Notes under the pieces: generated by a model
What the model saw: the letters and a program-made list of their open reading frames with translations, nothing else
Told to the model about the DNA's origin: nothing
Databases searched by the model: none
Made by a program: the position numbers and the translations under genes
DNA from: Arenibacter sp040216555
GTDB lineage: Bacteria; Bacteroidota; Bacteroidia; Flavobacteriales; Flavobacteriaceae
Direction: 5' to 3'
DNA length: 64,000 nucleotides
Assembly: GCA_040216555.1 (NCBI GenBank)
Contig: JAVJOW010000039.1
Coordinates: 124,001 to 188,000 of the forward strand
In this document: positions 46,024-55,434 of the stretch, in pieces
How positions within the stretch are numbered: position 1 is the first letter of the stretch
Layout of the letters: the number at the start of each line of letters is the position of its first letter

Positions 46024-47790
46024 CTAAATCCCACTCTTTAATGCCTCCTTTTTCTTCCTGGCATAGTACCTGCCTTCTTTTACGTAATAGGATCCAACAG
46101 GAGGGGAATTATCGCCAAATTCCTTCCTAATATAGGTAAGGATCTGGGCTATCTCTTCATCTTCCAAATAGTCTACTGGGGGCATCACGCCATCGAATGT
46201 TTTACCATTCACTTCGATAGGCCCACTTAAGCCACTTAATACAACATCAATAAGCGTTTTTTGGTCCCCTTTGACCCATTCGGAACCGGCGATGGGTGGA
46301 AATCTACTACCATCTCCCTTACCATTGGCCATATGACAGGCTCCGCAATATTTGTTATATAATATTGCTCCCGCTTCTGCCCTAAGCGGCGTAAGATCAT
46401 CCTTAACTTCATCCGGGGTTTTTATATGTGGTAATTTTTTGAGCTCTTGCATTTTGGAAAGTTGTTCCTTACCAAAATTCTTTTTATCACCTTTGTACAT
46501 TACCCTCCAAATTTTTCCATGTTCACTTTCGCTAATATACAGCGAACCATCTGGTCCCATGGCGATACCCATAGGCCTGTATCCCGCATCGTCGGTATCA
46601 ACTATTTTATCGACCTGTGTAAAACCATCGGCAAAAACTTCCCATTCCCCAGCTTTTCCATTTTTAAAGGGGACAAAAGCAATAAAATAGCCCGCTTGAG
46701 GAAAAGGAGCCCTGATGGTGGAACCGTGAAAAGCGATAAAAGCGCCATTTTTGTAATGCTCAGGGAATTGATCACCTTGATAAAAATGTAGGTCATTGGG
46801 TGCCCAATGACCTGGGAAACCAATTAGAGGCTGCTCGTATTTTGCCCCATCGCCTTCCTTTTTACCATCTCCCCCATATTCGGGGTTAAGCAATTTTTTA
46901 CCCTGCATATGATCGTAATAGTAGTACGGCCAACCCGCATTGGTACCGTCTTTGACCTTGAGAAATTCTTCGGAGGGCAGCATGGCACTTTGCCATGGTG
47001 AAAAATATTCGGGCCAATTACGGTTCAAATTATCCCTGCCATGCTGAAGGGCATATAAGGTATTATCGTAATGGTTCCAATCCATTCCCACAATACTCCT
47101 AATGCCTGTGGCATAGCGGTAGCCGTCCTTTTGTGTCTGACCGGGCTTATTGGCGTCAAATTGCCAAATGCCGGCATGCCACTCCAACTCCGGACATGGA
47201 TCCTGCCCCAATGCCCCTGGCATTCTATTCTGTTCTTTTGACTGGCACACATCTCCTGGAGAACCAAAGGGAACATACATATGACCATCCCCATCAAAAG
47301 TTAGTGGCTTGGCAATATGGGAATATCCATAAGGGGAATTTTGATAGTCATCCGTGAGCATGACTTCCGGTTCACTTTCAGGTACCAACTTGCCCCTTGT
47401 CAGCTTTTGCCTATATACCGTACTGGCTGTACTATAGTACAAATAATCATTATAGATCCGCATTCCTGTTGCATAGTACCCTTTTTGATCGAATACCCCA
47501 AACCGTTCAATTTGATCTGCTTTTCCGTCATTATCAGTATCACGCAGACCCATATTCTCACCGTCTGGATGGGCAAATCGCATTTTTATATATACATCGC
47601 CATTGTCATTAACCGCAAGGTGACGGGCGGGCCCTATACTGTCCACTACCACTACCGCCTCAAAACATTCAGGAAGTATTAATCCCCCATTATCCGGATC
47701 TCCAGGTGGTAAATTCCTTGTGCATTGCATCATAATGCCCGAAAACAATAAGATAAACAGAATGTAATTTATACGGAGGAGAACTGCCAT
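46024..47790 (-). CDS. PQQ-type sugar dehydrogenase fused to cytochrome c, lipoprotein
   Basis: A 588-residue exported protein. I start at ATG 47790, giving a lipoprotein signal ending in MMQC with Cys23. Residues about 40-440 form a glucose/sorbosone-dehydrogenase-like propeller (GPARHLAVNDNGDVYIKM, YRYATGIRSIVGMDW, AGWPYYYYDHM, GYRPMGIAMGPDGSLYISES in parts). From about residue 475 there is a class I cytochrome c: the haem site CGACH at about 482-486 and a methionine ligand in GVMPPVDYL. It would oxidise an aldose in the periplasm to its lactone and pass electrons to the respiratory chain. The lipoprotein lactonase at 36966 is a natural next step. PQQ biosynthesis genes are not in the window; sugar substrate unknown. 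Confidence 0.87.
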   Translation of the reverse strand: MAVLLRINYILFILLFSGIMMQCTRNLPPGDPDNGGLILPECFEAVVVVDSIGPARHLAVNDNGDVYIKMRFAHPDGENMGLRDTDNDGKADQIERFGVFDQKGYYATGMRIYNDYLYYSTASTVYRQKLTRGKLVPESEPEVMLTDDYQNSPYGYSHIAKPLTFDGDGHMYVPFGSPGDVCQSKEQNRMPGALGQDPCPELEWHAGIWQFDANKPGQTQKDGYRYATGIRSIVGMDWNHYDNTLYALQHGRDNLNRNWPEYFSPWQSAMLPSEEFLKVKDGTNAGWPYYYYDHMQGKKLLNPEYGGDGKKEGDGAKYEQPLIGFPGHWAPNDLHFYQGDQFPEHYKNGAFIAFHGSTIRAPFPQAGYFIAFVPFKNGKAGEWEVFADGFTQVDKIVDTDDAGYRPMGIAMGPDGSLYISESEHGKIWRVMYKGDKKNFGKEQLSKMQELKKLPHIKTPDEVKDDLTPLRAEAGAILYNKYCGACHMANGKGDGSRFPPIAGSEWVKGDQKTLIDVVLSGLSGPIEVNGKTFDGVMPPVDYLEDEEIAQILTYIRKEFGDNSPPVGSYYVKEGRYYARKKKEALKSGI

Positions 47791-48847
47791 TTCTTTGTAT
47801 TTCCTATTCGGTACCAAGTCGGTTAAATTTATTATTAAGTATCTAAAATACCATGAATTGGTTGAAGATTCATGTGTGCATTTCTAATGCCATTAGGAGT
47901 CATATATAACCTTTTCATTTAATGACATAAATACTTGATTCCTAAACCAAACAACATCTCCTAAGCTAATCAAATTTGTTCAAATAATTAAATGACTTCA
48001 AATTATTTTTAAAGGATGATTCCGATATTGCATAAGTACAAAACTTCAAACCTTTATTGGTCAGGATGATTAAACGAAGAATTTTGTATTCCTTGATAAC
48101 CAGGTAGACTTGAGGCAAAACTTGTTTTTGAATCTACTCTAATTTCAAATCCAACGCCATAAAAAGCAATTTATTCCAACAGGCTCAATAATGCAACATT
48201 CTTTAGCCATTTAAAATAAATTCCAGACCTCCTGAAACAGAATTCAATCCCTTGTGGAAAACCGCAAGGGAATATCTTTTTATCAATTTAAGTTTGCTCC
48301 ATAAAATGCCATAATGGGATACTAGTTTATGAAAAAGGCAATGCCCCATTGAGGTACAATTAATCACATCTTAAACACATACTGGCCAGCTTGCCGAAAA
48401 GGTATTCGGGGGAACTATCCAATTTGGCAGGCAAGGCCTTTAAATGCAAGCCCAAGCTCGCAGAGGTTAATTTAAATGGAAATCTAAATTATTCCCAAAA
48501 CCATTATCACTACATTGAAGACCTTAGGCTATACCAATAGCACGTTCCAACCGACATTGACTTTCCGTTATTTTTATAACTTTGGCCGCATGGATAAAAC
48601 AACCCAAATTCAGGGTACTTATATTTATTGGGATGCCCTGAAGGGCAGTATCCTTGTACTTTTGGAGGCCAAGAGCTTAAACATAAAAAGAATTGCCGCC
48701 GCCACCTATTATTACAATACGTTCCATAATAATCTGTAATGATTTGGGAACAAACATATCTCAAATCAGTCAAAATTGACCTATGTACCAAGCTTATTGT
48801 ACCAAAAAAATTGTGAAAATAAAATAGTAATTACCGACATTCCAGAA
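47791..48847. other. One-kilobase spacer without a convincing gene; contains a hairpin
   Basis: Divergent region between the dehydrogenase and the gene at 48848. A stable stem CCCTTGTGG / CCGCAAGGG (48249-48270, loop AAAA, one G-T pair) is followed by a T-rich stretch on the plus strand, like a terminator with no gene in front of it. A 74-codon frame at 48515-48739 has a Tyr-rich composition and an overlapping frame on the other strand, and I do not accept it. The length is unusual for this otherwise dense region and could hide a small RNA or a decayed gene. Confidence 0.5.
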
Positions 48848-49717
48848 ATGAAGAAATCTTCTTATTCGGCATTTAACAAGTCAATCTTTATACTTCTGCT
48901 TTTGGCATTGGCCAATACGGGGATAATGAAGGCTCAAAAACTGCCTCTTCCTACTCGTGCCAATGATGCTATTTCCGGTAGCACTTTTAAAAATCAGATC
49001 GAAACCCTAAATTTGGAAGACAGGGAAAAGCAAATTTACCAAGAGATATTGAATGGAAATGTGCCTACTTTTTTACGTGTTTTGGTTCCAATTTCATTTT
49101 CAAAAACCATCCAGGATTCCACATATGTTGTAACCTATTTTGTACTTCCAGATTATTTGGCCGTTGGCTCAGATGCCGATTATTTCCTGATGCCAATGAC
49201 CCCTATTCTGGCCCAAAAAATAGCTAAGACTATCGGTTTTACCCTCCCGACCAAACGAATGGTAGATCAAATATGGAGCAATGCCTCACTAAAACTGGCT
49301 CCCTCCCCCATACCACCCACTCCCCAAATGACAACCATTCCGGTTATGTGGGAACACAATACTGTACTAAAAGTGCAAAGGAAAAAAAACATTAAACAGG
49401 CACCTTTGGGAGATTTGGTGGCCGGACATAAAAAGGATGTTATCATCTCGAACAAAATCTATGAAAATTCGTCCAAGCCAGTTGTAATTTACGGCTGGCA
49501 TTACCAAAATGGAACCCCCATCCAACCCGTCTACGCCGGTCATAGTAATACCTACGCAGATTATAGTCACGGAATAAGATTAGTACAGGATAGTGTTTTG
49601 ATCAATAACAAAATCGATCTCATTACAACTTTGCTTCAGGATGTTGATAAATCTTCCTTATTTAGTGATGAAGGGGTTATTGGGAAGCCATTTTATCCTG
49701 TGGATCAATCCGAGTAA
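48848..49717 (+). CDS. Uncharacterised exported protein with GHKKD, YGWH and YSHG motifs
   Basis: A 289-residue protein with a signal peptide (FNKSIFILLLLALANTGIMKAQ region) from ATG 48848; an upstream in-frame start at 48776 would precede it with non-signal sequence. The mature part contains YFVLPDYLAVGSDADYFLMPMTP, LPTKRMVDQIWSNASLKLAP, DLVAGHKKDVIISN, VIYGWHYQNGTPIQPVY and YADYSHGIRLV. I recall closely similar proteins, all uncharacterised, in many bacteria with secreted catabolic systems, which would mean an enzyme with conserved His, Lys, Asp and Tyr residues. That recollection is not proof. Single gene; 424 bases separate it from the next gene on the same strand. Confidence 0.8.
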   Translation: MKKSSYSAFNKSIFILLLLALANTGIMKAQKLPLPTRANDAISGSTFKNQIETLNLEDREKQIYQEILNGNVPTFLRVLVPISFSKTIQDSTYVVTYFVLPDYLAVGSDADYFLMPMTPILAQKIAKTIGFTLPTKRMVDQIWSNASLKLAPSPIPPTPQMTTIPVMWEHNTVLKVQRKKNIKQAPLGDLVAGHKKDVIISNKIYENSSKPVVIYGWHYQNGTPIQPVYAGHSNTYADYSHGIRLVQDSVLINNKIDLITTLLQDVDKSSLFSDEGVIGKPFYPVDQSE

Positions 49718-50141
49718 GGATCCTTCCCAAAAGTTATGTTTCAACTGAATTAAGAGTCCGATCCTTGTAAGAATACCATCAGTCTTTACATTAAACATAA
49801 ACCTAATTAAGCTTATATGGTCTTTCTACTTTTTACTTTGACCTGATCAATTAGAAAGATACTTAACACGACCGGAAACCAAGGTTTATTTTCATGCATT
49901 TATGCTATTATTTCAGTTTATTCTCTTATATCTTGCTGCCCGCTAAAGTTCGAATAATGAGCTAATATCAATTTTACAGGTATTAAATTTTCGTATATTT
50001 ATAAAGAAGGAATGCATCTATAATTATGATTTTTTTTTCAAAAATCCGCGGATACTTTCAACATTAGGATTGTTGGACAGTTTGGATTCCTTTGATCAGA
50101 TTCTTTCAGGATAGTACTAATTTAGTTTTAATTGCAATTAG
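49718..50141. other. Spacer before the nucleoside-hydrolase-like gene
   Basis: 424 AT-rich bases without a gene. A perfect 12-bp palindrome TAATTGCAATTA (50129-50140) ends just one base before the next start codon. It may be an operator or a translation-controlling hairpin. Confidence 0.5.
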
Positions 50142-51200
50142 ATGAAATCAACCTCCTCTGCCCATTTCAAAAAAGTATTTTTCTTGCTCGCCCTCTTGTT
50201 GGTAATAAGTTCAATGTGTTTTGGACAGATTAAAATCATTTATGAAACGGATATGGAAACTGACTGTGATGATGCAGGGGCTCTTGCCATGTTACATGCG
50301 CTTCAAGACAATGGTGAGGTAGATTTACTCGCCGTGATGCACAACACCTCCGACGATTTTAGTGTGGGCTATATCGATGCGGTAAACACGTATTATGGTC
50401 ACCCTGATTTGCCAATTGGATCATATAAAAAAGATGATACTTATTCTAGGGATATTGCTATCCTATTAAAATGTTGCACGGATTATACACAGCAAATTGT
50501 CAAGGATATTCGCTTCGTACATGATGTTGACACAAGAAAGGATGTACCTGATGCTGTGGACCTGTACAAAGAAATATTACAACAACAGCCGGACAACTCG
50601 GTAGTTATCATTTCCGTTGGTTATCTTCTGAATCTCAAAAATCTTATCAAAGATGATCGGGGGTTGCAATTGGTTAGAAAAAAAGTAAAGGAATTAATAA
50701 TTATTGGTAGGACTTGGTTTCCTAAAGACACCATGTTACCACTTAGCATGAACTTGGGCGGTCAGCAGATTAACCATACTGCCGGCATGGCCTCCATGGA
50801 TGTTTTTGAACATTGGCCTACGCCGATCCATGTTGCCGGTAATTTTATCACTAAACCCTATCATAGAGGGAAGGAATTGATGAATACACCTGAAAACAAC
50901 CCTGTCAGGGAGGCGTATAGAATTTACCGAGAAAGATATGGAGATTGGGACCATCATCTTGCCGATTTGGAAACGGTGTACTATGCCATTTACAGAAATC
51001 AAAAGCCGGAATATTTTACTTTGGGAACCGAAGGCACTCCAAAAATAGGGTTACATAGTGAGCCGAACGGCATTCGATATTTTTACAACCTATGGGATAC
51101 CTCTGAAGATTCCCAACATCTGTATTGGTTGACCAAAGAGGATAAATTTGCTGAAATTTCGGAACGAATTGTTGAGTTGATAGTCCAACCTCCAAAATAA
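50142..51200 (+). CDS. Exported nucleoside-hydrolase-fold protein
   Basis: A 352-residue protein with signal peptide (VFFLLALLLVISSMCFGQ). Directly after it comes the calcium-binding motif of the inosine-uridine nucleoside hydrolase fold in a variant form: DMETDCDDAGAL (Asp37, Asp41, Asp43, Asp44; the usual form is DTDPGxDD). Further family-like parts are VVIISVGYLLNLKNLI and MNLGGQQINHTAG. Such enzymes cleave N-glycosidic bonds of ribonucleosides, but secreted variants in Bacteroidota may act on other glycosides. The changed metal motif and the export signal make a non-nucleoside substrate possible. It converges with the amidohydrolase gene with 69 bases between stops. Confidence 0.83.
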   Translation: MKSTSSAHFKKVFFLLALLLVISSMCFGQIKIIYETDMETDCDDAGALAMLHALQDNGEVDLLAVMHNTSDDFSVGYIDAVNTYYGHPDLPIGSYKKDDTYSRDIAILLKCCTDYTQQIVKDIRFVHDVDTRKDVPDAVDLYKEILQQQPDNSVVIISVGYLLNLKNLIKDDRGLQLVRKKVKELIIIGRTWFPKDTMLPLSMNLGGQQINHTAGMASMDVFEHWPTPIHVAGNFITKPYHRGKELMNTPENNPVREAYRIYRERYGDWDHHLADLETVYYAIYRNQKPEYFTLGTEGTPKIGLHSEPNGIRYFYNLWDTSEDSQHLYWLTKEDKFAEISERIVELIVQPPK

Positions 51201-51269
51201 TAAGATAATTTCAACCATATAAAATTCAATCCATGGTGCTTTTAGGCTTTAATTCCTTATTGAATTAAT

Positions 51270-52238
51270 TTATATATAAGTTTTTAAGGCATTCGCACTA
51301 TATATTTTATCCACTACGGAAACAGGCAACCCTAAACCTTTGAACCTTCCATTTACCTTCCGGACGGTCATCCATTCATTTTCTGTGAAATATTTTATGT
51401 GGTTTTGGTATCTTTCATTCATGTGCCGGATCAGAACATCATCTGGGAGACTATTATCTACTATAATATCAGATCCGTAAATAATACGGTCCTGATAAGT
51501 GATAAAAAAATCATATATCTTTTTCCAATGGTCAATTGTCTGGTACTGCAAATGACATATCCTTTCAGCAAGGTCTACCATGGCATTCGGAAATTGATCC
51601 AAGAAAGCTGCTACTTCGTTGGTGTCCCATTCCTGACTTGCCAGATGTAACCCAACAAATCGTAAATTTGGATGTCTTTTTAGTAGATTATTCCTGGCCC
51701 CAAGTTGTGCTTCATAATTAGGTATTTCAGGATGATGAAACATATGATATTCGGGATGTGCCATAAAATAAGCCTTGTCCGACTCCACTGTCATATCCTT
51801 CGTTGGCAACCAACAATTTTTAGGCTCTCCATTATGCCCTAAAAGAAGTATATTGTTATCTTCTAAAAATTGAAAGATCGGCTCAAAGGAAGGATGGTCT
51901 ATCATTACATAATTACCTTTATCATCTTTTAAGGACATTCCTATATTCTTCCAAACCTTGACTCCAACTGCCCCCAAATTCATGGATCTGTCTATGTTAT
52001 CAAGGCTTTTTGAAAGCCAATCGGAACCTCCCCAATCTTTACATGAAAAAGTAGTAGCAAAATCAATTTGGCCCGGATAAATTTTCTTTATTTTTAATAT
52101 GGTCAAAAGTTGGTCTTGTATCGAAGGAAAAGAATCCGTTTCCGTAACAATGGATAGAAAGCGCATCTCATTCTCAATTCCATAATTTAGAAACGATTCA
52201 TTTAAAGTATTGAAATGTACATGTGCATCAAATCTCAT
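51270..52238 (-). CDS. Amidohydrolase-family metal-dependent hydrolase (Amidohydro_2 type)
   Basis: A 322-residue cytoplasmic TIM-barrel hydrolase. The metal motif HxH is at residues 6-8 (DAHVH), with further ligands in LLLGHNGEPKNC, FVGLHLASQEWD and the catalytic aspartate in IIYGSDIIVD. I start at ATG 52238 (MRFDAHVHF); an in-frame TTG at 52253 adds only five residues. Related enzymes open lactones or decarboxylate or hydrolyse sugar- and aromatic-acid derivatives. It stands alone, so the substrate cannot be inferred. Confidence 0.85.
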   Translation of the reverse strand: MRFDAHVHFNTLNESFLNYGIENEMRFLSIVTETDSFPSIQDQLLTILKIKKIYPGQIDFATTFSCKDWGGSDWLSKSLDNIDRSMNLGAVGVKVWKNIGMSLKDDKGNYVMIDHPSFEPIFQFLEDNNILLLGHNGEPKNCWLPTKDMTVESDKAYFMAHPEYHMFHHPEIPNYEAQLGARNNLLKRHPNLRFVGLHLASQEWDTNEVAAFLDQFPNAMVDLAERICHLQYQTIDHWKKIYDFFITYQDRIIYGSDIIVDNSLPDDVLIRHMNERYQNHIKYFTENEWMTVRKVNGRFKGLGLPVSVVDKIYSANALKTYI

Positions 52239-52719
52239 TTTAAGAAAAATCAATGGGATAAAAAACTACGGCTAAATTTGAATGGTAGTCCAAAAAACAT
52301 GTATTTGAAAATTCTTTCAAATCAATATACAAATATTTCATCACATTGTAATAGCGCGACTTAAATTGAGGATAATGATTAATTACAATCCAACTACTAT
52401 ATGAAAGAAGTCAGCAATGGCGACACAAGAAAACAATTCTTCTTGTTTAGATTGACTCAGTTATTTCATAAATATCCAAATACCCAGAATTATACTTGAT
52501 GCACTTTAGAGGATGGCGGTTAGAATATGAAAGTAGAGGACGAAGATGAATAGAATATCTGCACAACTGCTGGTAACAAAGAATTAAGTTTAATAATTAA
52601 TTGTATAATGGTGAGCCCAAAAAAAGAAATCTTCCATTACCTTTAGACCAATTAGTTAACCTTAAATATATTAAAGAAAAGAATTCCGATGACATTTGAA
52701 CATCGCTATGATTAATTGT
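52239..52719. other. Spacer, no gene or strong motif seen
   Basis: 481 AT-rich bases between the stop of the large lipoprotein and the amidohydrolase start. A 32-codon open frame at 52401 (plus) has no support. No clear terminator for the lipoprotein gene is visible. Confidence 0.45.
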
Positions 52720-54798
52720 CTATGGAGTCATTATTTCTATAAAAAAATCCGGTGGCTCATAAGGGTAATTTGCTCTTGTTCGTTTAAAATAAGTGGATAA
52801 GGAAATGATTTGCCCCAAATGGTTTTCAAAAAGATAATGTGGGTATCCCTCAGTTTCCAAAATATTTAAATTTGAATTATTCAAATCAAGTGTCCTAACC
52901 TTTTTTTCATGTAATGATTCTGAATCTATAGTCCATTCCGGATCATTATTGGTGCCCATTATTTTACTTCCATTGGCATTAATAGCCAAAGGAAAATAAG
53001 GTTGTTCAAATGATCTCAAGGACGCACTGGCCAAGTCATATATCCTATTTTCCCTGAAATTAATGATACTATTCTCGCCCGGGTTAAACACAGTTTCCTT
53101 TGCCAACCCAGCGGTTAAGGGGACATTAATGGTAGTTTTATCCGTCAGATTACCTTCAGGACTTATACTATAAATGATACTTTGGGCTTGATCTCTGTTA
53201 CCAATGATGATGCGGCCATCATTGATTTGTAATACATTATAACCATACTGGCCCAGATTTTGCGAAAAATGCTCTTGTTTGTCTATAAGGGTAAGGTTCG
53301 AGAAGTCGCGTACTACGGTATAGGCATACCTATTATCCAACAGGAGATAACGATCATTACCAAGATAAATAAAGTCATCCAAAGAACTTGATCCACTAAG
53401 TTTCAGGTCGTATTTGAACACCAAAGTTTGAGGGTCATATACCGAAATACCATCGTATTTAAGGTACATTAGTTCTTGTCCTACAGATGAATTGATGACT
53501 TTAAGATCATTCCTGCCGTTTCCATTGATAAAGGTTCCATTGTTTGAAAAGGCTTCCACTTCCCGGGTTCCGTAATTATAACGCATAATGTAGGAATCGT
53601 AAATATTATCTCTTCCTCCATTTAGAAATACTACGGTTTCATTAGGGGAAGCTGTGAAATTGAAAATACTTTTTAGGTCAATGACCCTATCTGGTTGGTA
53701 GTTGGCCTCTTTAGCGCTTGCTACAACCTGAGCATTGTAAAAGTTCTGTTTCCCAAATTGATTGTAAACACGAATCTCATACACCGGATTCTTAATATAG
53801 GGAGGGGAAAAATCGGTAAAATTTGTAGTATTGATGTCCGTTATTTGAATCAGGGATTGTTCCTGGTACATAGATCCATATCCACCAACAAAGTTCTTTA
53901 CTAAAACCTCATAATGGGAAAAGTAGAGTCCGTCATATTTTTCCCATTGTAATAGTATATTATCGTTTTGAACTACGGGCTCTTCCAAACTTACGCCCGG
54001 AACATTCAATGATTCGGACGATATCCCTACAGAATAGCTTGTAAATAGTAATCCCTTATCGGTATATACTTTTAGGAAATAACAAAAAAAAGTCTCCACC
54101 GGCGGGTTCATTTCTTCATAATAAACGGTGTCCTTATCGTTTATAGTAGCCACAAGTGTTGACTTGCCGGGGTCGCAACTTTCACCGCTTAAATAAATCT
54201 CATATCGGTCAAAATTATTTATTCCATCGTATTCGTCCCAGCTTAGTTGGATTTTATTGGATACGGTTTCGTTCTTTACCAAATTATTGTAATAAAAATA
54301 GCTCTCATTTGGACGATAGGGCTTTGCCAAAAACTGGAAAATATCTTCTTCCCCGTCCTCATCAAAATCATATTTCGCCCTAAAAACAAACTTGTCCTCC
54401 GTGAGTTGTACAATGACCATCTCATTAAAGTCCTTGAACGAATTTTCCAAAGTTATGATTCCCCTATCAAAACTCCATTGCAAATCCTGTTCCTCAGGAA
54501 TACAACCCGAGTTCGGAATAATATACTCCTTGTAGGAACCATCGTCCAAAAAAGTAAAAAAGTCCCTGTCGCAATTGCCATAGGTTTTGGGAACTTCGGC
54601 CGTTTGTTTTTGGTAGTTCACTTCAAAAACAGACCAATATTGGTTTAACAGTTCTAAATCTGCATTCAAGAGAGCTCCTTGGTAGAAAGGGTCGGATTGA
54701 ATAGGTGAATCATCTTCATTTGATAAACATCCGGACATCAAAATAAGAAAGCCGAAAGACAAGGCAATACTGCCTTTCAAGGTAAAATTTTTGCTCAT
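52720..54798 (-). CDS. Large lipoprotein with FN3-like and propeller-like regions
   Basis: A 692-residue protein; ATG at 54798 is chosen over an upstream in-frame TTG. The signal SFGFLILMSGC gives a lipid-modified Cys24. Residues about 30-150 resemble the lipocalin-like or calycin domains of flavobacterial lipoproteins (YGNCDRDFFTFLDDGSYKEYIIPNSGC). Two FN3-like units follow (NKIQLSWDEYDGINNFDRYEIYLSG and NILLQWEKYDGLYFSHYEVLV). The last 330 residues look like repeated beta blades (VVFLNGGRDNIYDSYIMRYNYGTREVEAF, YVVIGNRD-like). I do not recognise a named family. Probably a cell-surface or periplasmic protein with an adhesive or sensing role; monocistronic. Confidence 0.78.
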   Translation of the reverse strand: MSKNFTLKGSIALSFGFLILMSGCLSNEDDSPIQSDPFYQGALLNADLELLNQYWSVFEVNYQKQTAEVPKTYGNCDRDFFTFLDDGSYKEYIIPNSGCIPEEQDLQWSFDRGIITLENSFKDFNEMVIVQLTEDKFVFRAKYDFDEDGEEDIFQFLAKPYRPNESYFYYNNLVKNETVSNKIQLSWDEYDGINNFDRYEIYLSGESCDPGKSTLVATINDKDTVYYEEMNPPVETFFCYFLKVYTDKGLLFTSYSVGISSESLNVPGVSLEEPVVQNDNILLQWEKYDGLYFSHYEVLVKNFVGGYGSMYQEQSLIQITDINTTNFTDFSPPYIKNPVYEIRVYNQFGKQNFYNAQVVASAKEANYQPDRVIDLKSIFNFTASPNETVVFLNGGRDNIYDSYIMRYNYGTREVEAFSNNGTFINGNGRNDLKVINSSVGQELMYLKYDGISVYDPQTLVFKYDLKLSGSSSLDDFIYLGNDRYLLLDNRYAYTVVRDFSNLTLIDKQEHFSQNLGQYGYNVLQINDGRIIIGNRDQAQSIIYSISPEGNLTDKTTINVPLTAGLAKETVFNPGENSIINFRENRIYDLASASLRSFEQPYFPLAINANGSKIMGTNNDPEWTIDSESLHEKKVRTLDLNNSNLNILETEGYPHYLFENHLGQIISLSTYFKRTRANYPYEPPDFFIEIMTP

Positions 54799-55434
54799 TA
54801 TCAATCAAAGAATTAGTGTTGTAAAAACCCTATACACCCCTAGTAAGGCAAGTAAATGTATTGAATTCCTCAATTCGTTGATGAAAAATCGTTTACATTA
54901 TTAATAGTCAGTTGAGAAGCCCCAATATCATCATATTTACTCATTCAAATTATCCGTCTATTTTTATAGATTCTGCCCATGAAAACGATTCCCAGATTGT
55001 GAACTCATAAAATTTATGGTAGGAAATGAGCTTAATCACTTGGTCAAAGACGAAAGAAAAAACGCCAACCAGAGTTGAAGGCCTTTAAAATCGAAAACCA
55101 CAATCTATCATGAACAAAACCTCATTATTCCAATTGCCAACCAAGTTTTGATTAAGAACAATCCGTTATTTCCAAAATGAAAAACAACCTATTATAAAAA
55201 TGGTTCTTGGACTTAGGTAGACAAAAATTCACAATAGGAGTAAAATCGTACAGAACAGGAAATTAACAGCACAGTACAGGATAGGTCCCCAAATACCAGG
55301 ATGTAATCTTGTTGTAAACCAATGGTTAATATCCATTGACAATTCAAGTAAAGTTTTTTGGTCAAGAATAATTTTTATAGGCCTAATAACCAAATTGAAC
55401 TAGATCAATGATTACTAAACTAAACTCTTAAAAC
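54799..55434. other. Divergent region upstream of the third susC
   Basis: 636 bases without a gene. It contains the GTACAG/ACAGGA repeats listed separately and must carry the susC promoter. No sialic- or inositol-type operator copy occurs here. Confidence 0.55.
55248..55281. promoter_or_regulatory. Direct repeats GTACAG / ACAGGA upstream of the third susC
   Basis: GTACAG occurs at 55248-55253 and 55274-55279; ACAGGA at 55255-55260 and 55276-55281, so the ACAGGA copies are 21 bases apart (two helical turns). A similar cluster lies upstream of the gene at 60859 (60471-60502). Hybrid two-component regulators usually bind direct repeats, and one begins at 63782. This is a candidate regulator site about 150 bases before susC. 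Confidence 0.4.

Noticed and set aside
48515..48739. 74-codon plus-strand frame in the 48 kb spacer
   Set aside because: Tyr-rich, no recognisable motif, overlapped by an equally long frame on the other strand, and no start or terminator context.
52401..52499. 32-codon plus-strand frame in the spacer at 52.4 kb
   Set aside because: Polar peptide without features, and no promoter or terminator context.
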